A DNA stretch of 64,000 nt from Ruminococcus sp. FMBCY1. Its GTDB lineage: Bacteria; Bacillota; Clostridia; Oscillospirales; Acutalibacteraceae. Made by a program: the position numbers and the translations under genes. Within the stretch, counting starts at the first letter, position 1; the number at the start of each line of letters is the position of its first letter. Of this stretch, positions 27,542-34,472 are shown one piece after another. Below the pieces are notes generated by a model. It worked only from the letters and a program-made list of their open reading frames with translations. It was not told where the DNA came from and did not search any database. The stretch covers positions 1,984,001-2,048,000 of the forward strand of contig NZ_CP074197.1 in the NCBI RefSeq assembly GCF_023921805.1, read 5' to 3'.

Positions 27542-27590
27542 AACAGCCGCACCTTGCAAAAAAGAACCGCAAGGTGTGGCTGTTTATATT
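27542..27590 (+). terminator. Intrinsic terminator after the antitoxin gene
   Basis: Sixteen-base-pair stem (AACAGCCGCACCTTGC with GCAAGGTGTGGCTGTT, one G-U), 11-nt loop, then TTTATATT. It starts just after the stop codon. Confidence 0.8.
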
Positions 27591-27614
27591 AATAACAGTA
27601 TGATAATTTTATAG

Positions 27615-28151
27615 TCAGTCAGACAATTTTTATTATCCAATCTGAATTTTATAACCGAAAATCATTTTCCCCAATACTTTCTGTCCAAACTGCGATACTG
27701 CACTGCCTCAAGAATATGGTCGGATTTAATGATTTCGCTGTTATCAAGGTCGGCAATCGTCCTTGCGACTTTAAGCACTCTGTCGTAGGCTCTTGCGGTC
27801 ATTCCCATACTTTCAAACGCACTTTTCAGCATTTGTTCCGCCTCGTAATCAATAATACATACTTTTTCAAACTGTTCGGCATTTATATTTGCGTTACAGC
27901 TTGTACTTGTGCCTTTGTAGCGTTCGGACTGAATTTTTCTTGCTTTGTCAACACGCTTTTTAATTTCGGCAGACGGCTCCGTCTGTTCTTTATCTCTAAG
28001 CTCGTCAAATTTAACTGCCGATACCTCTATATGTATATCAAAACGGTCAAGCAGCGGACCGCTGATTTTATTAAGGTAATTATGTATCTTTTGTGGAGTA
28101 CAGGTGCATTTCCCTGACGGGTCATTAAAATATCCGCACGGGCACGGATTC
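27615..28151. repeat. 537-bp direct repeat, copy A (displaced comM 3' end)
   Basis: Near-identical to 30051-30587 (constant offset 2436 bp). Both copies begin at TCAGTCAGAC and end at CACGGATTC, with sequence unrelated outside. A handful of single-base differences are visible between copies. Confidence 0.95.
27662..28151 (-). pseudogene. comM 3' fragment (duplicate, no start)
   Basis: Encodes the last about 162 residues of ComM on the minus strand but stops being homologous at 28151, where unrelated sequence begins. It has no promoter or start of its own. Compared with the intact copy, most differences are silent but at least one changes a residue (a Tyr codon in place of Asp in the IIDDEAEQ segment). 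It is the leftover of a duplication around the insert at 28152-30050. Confidence 0.9.
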
Positions 28152-28193
28152 GTTGGAACACTGAACTTGATACAATTTAACCTTATTTCCCCT

Positions 28194-28228
28194 AGGGGTG
28201 TTCAAAGGGGGTTCATTTGAACACCCCT
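28194..28228. terminator. Perfect 13-bp hairpin at the insert edge
   Basis: AGGGGTGTTCAAA (28194-28206) and TTTGAACACCCCT (28216-28228) with a 9-nt loop, 43 bp inside the left edge of the insert. No long T run, so a terminator or an element-end structure are both possible. A second, imperfect hairpin follows at about 28258-28291. Confidence 0.5.
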
Positions 28229-28370
28229 TGAGAAATGGCACTTGCAGGCATAAAAGAAGGCAGACGGTCTCGTTACAAGACCACCTGCCTGTTGATTATT
28301 GTTATCTAGTTTTCTGTATCTCGTCAGCCCGACAAACTTGAATTTATCACTATGATAAACAACCAATAGA

Positions 28371-29426
28371 TTATTCGTTAATTTCTTGTTTGTCGCGAAA
28401 AGCCTTTTTTGTAACCATTGTGAAATCGAATTTCTCCATGTGGAGTGTGTTATATGGCTTTTCTTCAATTACGATGTCAGATTTGTCTGCTTCTATTATA
28501 ATGTTTTTTCCGGAAAGATCGCAGGATATCTGCGTTTGAGCTATTGATGGAAGCCCCAATGAATGACAATTTCTTTGGTCATCTTCAAAAGAAGAGCTTT
28601 CTTCAAAATAGTCAAGGAAACATTTAAAATATAATCTGCCATTCTCAAAACCGTTGAGCTCTATTTTTGTCCAAGAAGAAGTATATTTATTAATATGTTC
28701 TTTAGGGATATCAAAAAACATTCCTACCATTTCAATTATCTTATTACGGTCTTTATTACTGAAAAAACATTTCTTTTTCATAGAATTAGTATCATAAATC
28801 CAGGTATGATTAAGACCTTTGTAGATAATTGTTTCATCATCAAGGAAAAACATAACAGATCCATCAAAATGCGGATTGATAAGTTTTTGTGTTTCACGGT
28901 CATACCACATTGTATTGTTATTACTATGTGTCCAGTGCTGAAAAAAGATACGCTTTGGCGTAATATGCAAGTCTATGCCGCTTTTCTTGATGCCTGAATG
29001 CTTGAACAATACTTCGGATTCTCCGCTGTTTAAGTGATATACAGCAACTTTGTTGCCTATATTGAAAAACAAATCGTTTTCGTAAAAGCAAAGATCACCG
29101 TAACATTCACCTTTATATATCAGCTTTTCTTTTCCCGTAGAGAAATCTCCAATATATATGCTTGCTTTTTTGCTTAACTTGTAATCGGCTCCGTCGGGCA
29201 GAAATTCCTGAGTATACCATGCAGCCATATTATTTCCGATAGCAATGTCCTGAACGGCTGTATGCTTTTCGATTTTTATATCCTCGCTTCTGTTTGACAA
29301 ATGCTTTCCACCAACGCTGATTGCAGGCATTATTGACGGACGAGGATACTCTCCGTGAGCATCAAAAGAATATTTAATATTATTCTCGCTAAAAATGATT
29401 TTGCCGTTTTCAATCTTTATATCCAT
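28371..29426 (-). CDS. Unrecognised 351-residue protein, probable beta-propeller, element cargo
   Basis: I do not recognise the family. The protein has no signal peptide or membrane helix and is rich in short beta-strand patterns with recurring aromatic-Asp turns (NMAAWYTQE, LFFNIGNKVAVYHL, RIFFQHWTH, TIIYKGLNHTWIYD), suggesting a beta-propeller with several blades. It starts MDIKIENGKIIF with an ordinary ribosome region (GAGGTGAC). It is the only full-length gene of the insert and is more AT-rich than host neighbours, so it is likely foreign. The tail end overlaps a spurious frame on the same strand. Confidence 0.65.
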   Translation of the reverse strand: MDIKIENGKIIFSENNIKYSFDAHGEYPRPSIMPAISVGGKHLSNRSEDIKIEKHTAVQDIAIGNNMAAWYTQEFLPDGADYKLSKKASIYIGDFSTGKEKLIYKGECYGDLCFYENDLFFNIGNKVAVYHLNSGESEVLFKHSGIKKSGIDLHITPKRIFFQHWTHSNNNTMWYDRETQKLINPHFDGSVMFFLDDETIIYKGLNHTWIYDTNSMKKKCFFSNKDRNKIIEMVGMFFDIPKEHINKYTSSWTKIELNGFENGRLYFKCFLDYFEESSSFEDDQRNCHSLGLPSIAQTQISCDLSGKNIIIEADKSDIVIEEKPYNTLHMEKFDFTMVTKKAFRDKQEINE

Positions 29427-29726
29427 AAGTCACCTCATAAACAAATCCCAATTTTTCTGTATCTTGCTCCCATCTTCTTGCCCATCGGACAAGAATCATC
29501 CCTCGCTCAAAGAGCTCTGTCAATTCCGATTTGTAAAACTCAACACACTTATTATACCTTATATCGGCTGATTCGCATATCAATTTTATGTCATATTTAT
29601 GTCATATTTTTGCAATATAAAAGGTCAAACCCGACAAGCCCGATGGTTACTGACGAATACGACCTTTTATTATCAAATTTCTGAATTTTTTCTTCTATTA
29701 TAATATATGTCAAATCAGGATTTAAT
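29427..29726. other. Gap inside the insert
   Basis: 300 bp without a credible gene. At about 29619-29675 AAAAGGTC and GACCTTTT are found as inverted 8-mers around CCCGACAAGCCCGATGG, a loose hairpin just downstream of the recombinase stop that could end transcription or be part of a recombination site. Nothing else seen. Confidence 0.4.
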
Positions 29727-30050
29727 TTATCTCGTTTTTATCTTAAATCCGTTCTTAAAGATGAATAGTATATCATCCTTTGACTTTACCACCACTTCAT
29801 GAACAAGGCTGCTCCAAAGTCCCTCATCGAATTCCTCTACCAAAGCACCCTGCTTTTCCAATGCCCGGATGAAACCCTTGAATAATTCCCTCTGAGCCTT
29901 TTTGCTTTCAATCTGTTCTGAAATCTTGTCATAATCTGCTTTGATGGTATTGTACCTTTCGGTAAGGTCAGCATATCTTCTCTCATATTCATTCTGTTCA
30001 AGTGCCATCCGGCTGTTCTCCGCTATGGCTGTCTGCATCTGATCTGTGAT
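29727..30050 (-). pseudogene. Large serine recombinase, C-terminal fragment
   Basis: Only the last about 107 residues remain: a coiled coil (YADLTERYNTIKADYDKISE, then IESKKAQRELFKGF) followed by FDEGLWSSLVHEVVVKSKDD and FIFKNGFKI, the usual end of clostridial large serine recombinases (TnpX/CcrB type). Upstream, the frame meets a TGA created exactly at the junction with the comM repeat, so the catalytic domain (resolvase Ser) and DNA-binding parts are missing. An internal ATG at 30038 could start a 103-residue peptide, but it would have no recombinase activity. Confidence 0.85.
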
Positions 30051-30587
30051 TCAGTCAGACAATTTTTATTATCCAATCTGAATTTTATAACCGAAAATCA
30101 TTTTCCCCAATACTTTCTGTCCAAACTGCGATACTGCACTGCCTCAAGAATATGGTCGGATTTAATGATTTCGCTGTTATCAAGGTCGGCAATCGTCCTT
30201 GCGACTTTAAGCACTCTGTCGTAGGCTCTTGCGGTCATTCCCATACTTTCAAACGCACTTTTCAGCATTTGCTCCGCCTCGTCATCAATAATACATACTT
30301 TTTCAAACTGTTCGGCATTTATATTTGCGTTACAGCTTGTACTTGTGCCTTTGTAGCGTTCGGATTGAATTTTTCTTGCTTTGTCAACACGCTTTTTAAT
30401 TTCGGCAGACGGCTCCGTCTGTTCTTTATCTCTAAGCTCGTCAAATTTAACTGCCGATACCTCTATATGTATATCAAAACGGTCAAGCAGCGGACCGCTG
30501 ATTTTATTAAGGTAATTATGTATCTTTTGCGGAGTACAGGTGCATTTTCCTGACGGGTCATTAAAATATCCGCACGGGCACGGATTC
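30051..30587. repeat. 537-bp direct repeat, copy B (in intact comM)
   Basis: Second copy of the repeat at 27615-28151. It covers the last 490 bp of comM plus 47 bp after its stop codon. This copy is joined to the intact 5' part of the gene. Confidence 0.95.
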
Positions 30588-31627
30588 ATTGCCGCAACCA
30601 ACATAATGTTGCAAGGATAAGTGTAGCTTCCGTGCGAACGGGAAATCGTAATTTTTCCGTCCTCAATAGGCTGACGGAGCACTTCAAGCGACATTCGGGA
30701 AAATTCGGGTAATTCGTCAAGAAAAAGTACGCCGTTATGAGCAAGCGATACTTCACCCGGTCGAACTGTTCCTGTACCTCCTCCGCCAAGACCCACGGCA
30801 GTTACCGTATGATGCGGCGAACGGAACGGTCGTGTGCGTACAAGTCCGTTTTTGTCGAGCAAACCTGCTATTGAATGAATTTTTGTGGTTTCAATCATTT
30901 CTTCAAATGTCATATCGGGCAGAATTGACGGAATACGCTTTGCAAGCATACTTTTACCCGATCCGGGAGGACCGATTAACAGTATGTTGTGACCTCCTGC
31001 AGCCGCAATTTCCAGTGCTCTTTTTACTTCTGCCTGCCCCTTAACCTGTGAAAAATCGGGCACAAACTGTTTGTCTGTATTATCTTCATCAATTTCCGCA
31101 ACGGCAGGTTCAATAGGTTTATCGCCGCTCAAGTGTGCAATCAGTTGTAAAATATTTTTAACGGGATAAACTTCAATGCCGTCAACCACTGCGCCCTCTG
31201 CGCCGTTTGCAAAAGGTACATATATCTTTTGATAACCGAGTTCACGGGCTTTTATTACCATAGGGAGTACGCCGTTTATGGGTCGTACATCTCCGCCGAG
31301 TGACAGTTCTCCCAAAAATGCCGAGTCGGAAATTTCCGCAACTACAGCGCCTGTCATCTTAAGCACTGCAATAAGAATTGGCAAATCGTATATAGGACCT
31401 TCCTTTTTTATATCGGCAGGGGCGAGGTTAATTGTGATATGTGCGGTCGGAAAATTAAATCCGCAATTTTTCATTGCACTTTTAACACGGTCACGGCTTT
31501 CCTTTACGGCGGCATCCGGCAGTCCTACCATATCGAATGTGGGAAATCCTTTGTTAATTGCGCCCTCAACCTCTACGGGATAGCTGTCCATTCCCATAAG
31601 ACCGAAACTGTTAATTTTCACAACCAT
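30098..31627 (-). CDS. comM: ComM/YifB-family Mg-chelatase-like AAA+ ATPase
   Basis: A 509-residue protein of the ComM family; in competent bacteria ComM is a helicase that promotes branch migration during transformation. N-terminal Lon-like domain (SYPVEVEGAINKGFPTFDMV), Walker A GPPGSGKS near residue 221, Walker B VLFLDELPEF, a four-Cys zinc motif (MNPCPCGYFN, KCTC), C-terminal Mg_chelatase_C domain. The ATG at 31627 has AGAGGTG upstream; a GTG three codons earlier is less likely. Its 3' end lies in repeat copy B, so the reading frame was kept intact by the duplication. Confidence 0.93.
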   Translation of the reverse strand: MVVKINSFGLMGMDSYPVEVEGAINKGFPTFDMVGLPDAAVKESRDRVKSAMKNCGFNFPTAHITINLAPADIKKEGPIYDLPILIAVLKMTGAVVAEISDSAFLGELSLGGDVRPINGVLPMVIKARELGYQKIYVPFANGAEGAVVDGIEVYPVKNILQLIAHLSGDKPIEPAVAEIDEDNTDKQFVPDFSQVKGQAEVKRALEIAAAGGHNILLIGPPGSGKSMLAKRIPSILPDMTFEEMIETTKIHSIAGLLDKNGLVRTRPFRSPHHTVTAVGLGGGGTGTVRPGEVSLAHNGVLFLDELPEFSRMSLEVLRQPIEDGKITISRSHGSYTYPCNIMLVAAMNPCPCGYFNDPSGKCTCTPQKIHNYLNKISGPLLDRFDIHIEVSAVKFDELRDKEQTEPSAEIKKRVDKARKIQSERYKGTSTSCNANINAEQFEKVCIIDDEAEQMLKSAFESMGMTARAYDRVLKVARTIADLDNSEIIKSDHILEAVQYRSLDRKYWGK

Positions 31628-31771
31628 TTTAAGCACCTCTTATTAAAAACTACATAATATTATACCATTTTATCTTTTTGCTTACAAGTCAAAAAATATA
31701 TAAATATGTAAATTCTGCACAATTATTGACGAACGGATTAAAAAAATTTACAAATAATATTTACTTTCTTA

Positions 31772-31800
31772 TTGACAAATAAAAGGAAATAGGTTATTAT
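31772..31800 (+). promoter_or_regulatory. Promoter of the sigma-H-like gene
   Basis: TTGACA (31772-31777), 17-bp spacer, TATTAT (31795-31800): a near-consensus sigma-A promoter ending 33 bp before the GTG start. Confidence 0.75.
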
Positions 31801-31833
31801 TTACAGTAAGGAAAAGTCTTTTGAGGTGAGCTT

Positions 31834-32430
31834 GTGTCTGAATCGTTAAAAAATCTTTCAGAGCTTTCGGATGCAAAGCTTGCAGAGCTTGTAAAAAGCG
31901 GAAATGACAGTGCTTTTGATGTGCTTACGCTAAGATACTTGCGAAATATTGGCTTTTTGGCAAAAAAATATTCTGCGGACGGTTACGAGCGCAACGACTT
32001 TGTTCAGGAAGGACTTTTGGGACTTTTGTACGCTTGTCGAACATTTGACAGCAACAACAAAGCCTCTTTTAAAAGTTATGTTGATATTGTTGCAAAACGC
32101 AGATTTATTTCTATTGTGCGTAAAGCTCAAAGGCAAAAAGCCGTGCCGAGTTCAAGCCTTGTGTCGCTTGATGCAGACAACGACGAGCTTGAGGGCGAAA
32201 GTACAGACCCGGAGCAGCTGATGCTTGCAAAAGAACATTATTCTTTGCTTTTAGACGAACTTAAAACCTTGCTTTCGGAAAGAGAGTATATGGTACTGAT
32301 GCTGTACTGCGGCGGAATGAGTTATGTTGAGGCTGCAAAAAAACTTGGCATATCCGCAAAGTCAGCCGACAATGCGTTGCAAAGAGCCAAAAAGAAAATT
32401 TCCTTACATTATATGTCCTTAAAAGATTAA
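31834..32430 (+). CDS. RNA polymerase sigma factor, SigH-like
   Basis: A 198-residue sigma-70 family factor with region 2 (ERNDFVQEGLLGLLYACRTFD, -10 recognition and core binding) and a C-terminal region 4 helix-turn-helix (MSYVEAAKKLGISAKSADNALQRA). This is the small sporulation/stationary-phase SigH group. It starts with GTG after GAGGTGAG. Its size lacks region 1.1 and 3. Regulon not visible; promoters in the window look like sigma-A types. Confidence 0.85.
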   Translation: MSESLKNLSELSDAKLAELVKSGNDSAFDVLTLRYLRNIGFLAKKYSADGYERNDFVQEGLLGLLYACRTFDSNNKASFKSYVDIVAKRRFISIVRKAQRQKAVPSSSLVSLDADNDELEGESTDPEQLMLAKEHYSLLLDELKTLLSEREYMVLMLYCGGMSYVEAAKKLGISAKSADNALQRAKKKISLHYMSLKD

Positions 32431-32490
32431 GCGGTGCAATTCCGCAAAAGGGCAAAACAATTATACAGTACAAAAGTGAGGTAAAAAACA

Positions 32491-32760
32491 ATGTACGAAG
32501 ATAAGACATTAGTATGTAAAGAATGTGGAAATGAATTTGTTTTCACAGCAGGCGAGCAGGAATTTTATGCTGAAAAAGGTTTCGTAAACGAGCCACAGCG
32601 TTGCAAAGCTTGCAGACAGGCTCGTAAGAATGCTGCTAAACCGGCTCGTGAACTTTTTGAAACAACCTGCGCAGAGTGTGGCGGTGTTGCAAAGATTCCT
32701 TTCAAGCCAATGGAAGGCAAGTCTTACTACTGCAGCGATTGCTTTGCAAAGAGAAAGTAA
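32491..32760 (+). CDS. Zinc-ribbon protein with paired C-x2-C motifs
   Basis: An 89-residue protein with two zinc ribbons in tandem: VCKECGN...RCKACRQ and TCAECGG...YCSDCFAKR. The repeat form (C-x2-C, about 20 residues, C-x2-C) is a known small family in Firmicutes of unknown function, probably nucleic-acid or protein binding. It lies 60 bp after the sigma gene and may be co-transcribed. GAGG ribosome site present. Confidence 0.85.
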   Translation: MYEDKTLVCKECGNEFVFTAGEQEFYAEKGFVNEPQRCKACRQARKNAAKPARELFETTCAECGGVAKIPFKPMEGKSYYCSDCFAKRK

Positions 32761-32848
32761 CAACAGACAGACTTATATTTATTATAGCGATTTTAAAAGA
32801 CATTGTTTTAAAACCAATATAGTTTGTATATTTTTTTAAGCTGTAACG

Positions 32849-32884
32849 AACGGCGGATTTCATTGTAAATCCGCCGTTTTTCTC
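32849..32884 (+). terminator. Intrinsic terminator
   Basis: Perfect 12-bp stem AACGGCGGATTT / AAATCCGCCGTT, 6-nt loop, then TTTTCTCTTT. Ends the sigma/zinc-ribbon unit. Confidence 0.9.
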
Positions 32885-33046
32885 TTTTTAATGATGTTTT
32901 TGTGAGTTTTTCTTTTCAAAACTTTCATATATAAAACACAAAATCTCTATTGACATTTTGTAATACAGGCTTTAAAATAGTTACTAATCGGTAATAATTT
33001 AGATACAATTTTTTAACATTTTTGAAGTGATAAAGGAGTTTTCTTA

Positions 33047-34060
33047 ATGGGAAAGCTTGGCTATATTGTAAGATGTATTGCACATATGGATTACAGCGCA
33101 CTTTTTGATACTGTAAAGCAGGTGCATAAACTTTCAGGCAAACCGAGAGCGGTTATACTCGCCGATATAGTTTCCTGCGGATTTAAGTACGGCGCAGGAT
33201 ATAAGGATTATTTGCTTTGTGAATTTTATAATCTCAACAGCGAACAGAGGGCAACATTTGTGACAAGAGGTATAAACAATACCGTTGTAAAGCTCTTGAA
33301 TGACCCTGATTACTATCATATTCTTGATAATAAAACTGAATTTTACACTATGTTTAACGATTATCTTCACCGCAAGTGGCTTAATTTTGCAAAATGCAGT
33401 AAAAGTGAATTTGTTGAATTTATGCAGAAATTTGACGAAATTATATGTAAGCCTGATGATTTGTGCTGCGGCAAAGGTGTAGACAAGCTGAAAAAAGCGG
33501 ATTTTGGCAGTCTTGACGATATGTATGACGAACTGAAAAGACGGCATATCAGTATTGTTGAAGAAGTGGTAAAACAGCATCACAATATGAGCAGAATCAA
33601 CCCCGATTCCGTAAACACAATCCGTGTTTATACTGTTTTGACAGATGGCAAGGCTAATGCTATATATGCGTGTATCCGTATGGGCAACAGCGATCGCCCT
33701 GTAGATAATATTAACGCAGGCGGTATGTATTCGCCTATTGATATGAAAACGGGCAAAATTGCATTTCCTGCTTGTGATAAACAGAGAAAAGTTTACGAAA
33801 AACACCCACGCTCGGGATGTGAACTTAAAGGTTATCAAATTCCGTTCTGGGAGGAATCAATGGCTATGTGTTGTGAGGCGGCGGAAAAACTCCCGCAACT
33901 CGGATATATCGGTTGGGATGTTGCAATTACAGAGAACGGACCGTTGTTTATTGAGGCAAATAATATGCCCGGACACGACGCTTTACCGCAAATGCCGTTG
34001 CAAGCACCCGATAAAATCGGCTTTTTACCGACATTAAGACAATATGTTAAGGGAATATAA
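33047..34060 (+). CDS. Sugar-transfer-associated ATP-grasp protein
   Basis: A 337-residue ATP-grasp enzyme. The C-terminal part carries the family's metal and ATP residues: VNTIRVYTVLTDG, NINAGGMYSPID, GWDVAITENGPLFIEANNMP (the E-x-N metal ligands) and GHDALPQMP. This subgroup is often found in exopolysaccharide or capsule gene clusters and is thought to ligate an amino acid-like group to a sugar or lipid, but no reaction is proven. It is a single gene here with terminators on both sides. Confidence 0.82.
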   Translation: MGKLGYIVRCIAHMDYSALFDTVKQVHKLSGKPRAVILADIVSCGFKYGAGYKDYLLCEFYNLNSEQRATFVTRGINNTVVKLLNDPDYYHILDNKTEFYTMFNDYLHRKWLNFAKCSKSEFVEFMQKFDEIICKPDDLCCGKGVDKLKKADFGSLDDMYDELKRRHISIVEEVVKQHHNMSRINPDSVNTIRVYTVLTDGKANAIYACIRMGNSDRPVDNINAGGMYSPIDMKTGKIAFPACDKQRKVYEKHPRSGCELKGYQIPFWEESMAMCCEAAEKLPQLGYIGWDVAITENGPLFIEANNMPGHDALPQMPLQAPDKIGFLPTLRQYVKGI

Positions 34061-34472
34061 ATTATTTGGCAAATTGTCGGCTTGGTGTCAGATTTTAAAA
34101 TTTTTATTCTGATTTTTTGCAAAAAATTTAACATATAATATCAAAAAGCACGGCTGTCATTATGACAGTTGTGCTTTTTTGCGCTTTCTGTATTTATTGT
34201 GACATAATGCAGTAAGATAAAATTATTTAACTCTTTGATTGCGTTAATGTTTAAAAATTACTTAATAACGGCTTAAATACTGATAAAAATAAGCATAAGA
34301 GTTATATTTACCGAATATAAATTAATTAATTTAGCAAGCAATATTATTTCTACAAAAGAATATATAAACTGCCTTCCACATACTGACAAAACGATTGAGT
34401 GCAAAATTTTATAATATAGGTAAAGGTTGCAGACAATGCTATCTAAATATAAAAAAGAAAAGGATGTTAAAA
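34061..34472. promoter_or_regulatory. Intergenic region upstream of spoIIE
   Basis: 412 bp, AT-rich. It holds the terminator at 34143-34180 and then about 290 bp that must include the spoIIE promoter. In Bacillus this gene is switched on by Spo0A~P; I saw no exact TGTCGAA box, only weak resemblances, so no operator is claimed. Confidence 0.4.
34143..34180 (+). terminator. Intrinsic terminator after the ATP-grasp gene
   Basis: Stem AAAAAGCACGGCTGTCA / TGACAGTTGTGCTTTTT with a tiny loop and a T run; A-rich on the left arm, so bidirectional in principle. Confidence 0.9.

Larger units (their letters stand above)
28152..30050. mobile_element. Decayed insert next to comM with a truncated serine recombinase
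   Basis: A 1.9-kb segment bracketed by the two 537-bp comM repeats. It holds two hairpins, one unrecognised cargo gene (28371-29426) and the C-terminal piece of a large serine recombinase cut off exactly at the right repeat boundary (30050/30051). The cargo gene looks more AT-rich than the flanks. It is best read as the remnant of a recombinase-borne element integrated at comM; it can no longer move by itself. Exact element ends are not defined beyond the repeat edges. Confidence 0.75.

Noticed and set aside
27716-28117. 133-residue plus-strand frame, with a near-identical twin at 30152-30553
   Set aside because: Both are antisense to the duplicated comM end. Their similarity follows from the repeat, not from being genes.
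28202-28468. 88-residue minus-strand frame overlapping the 351-residue cargo gene
   Set aside because: Runs through two hairpins and overlaps the end of a better gene; no ribosome site and no family likeness.
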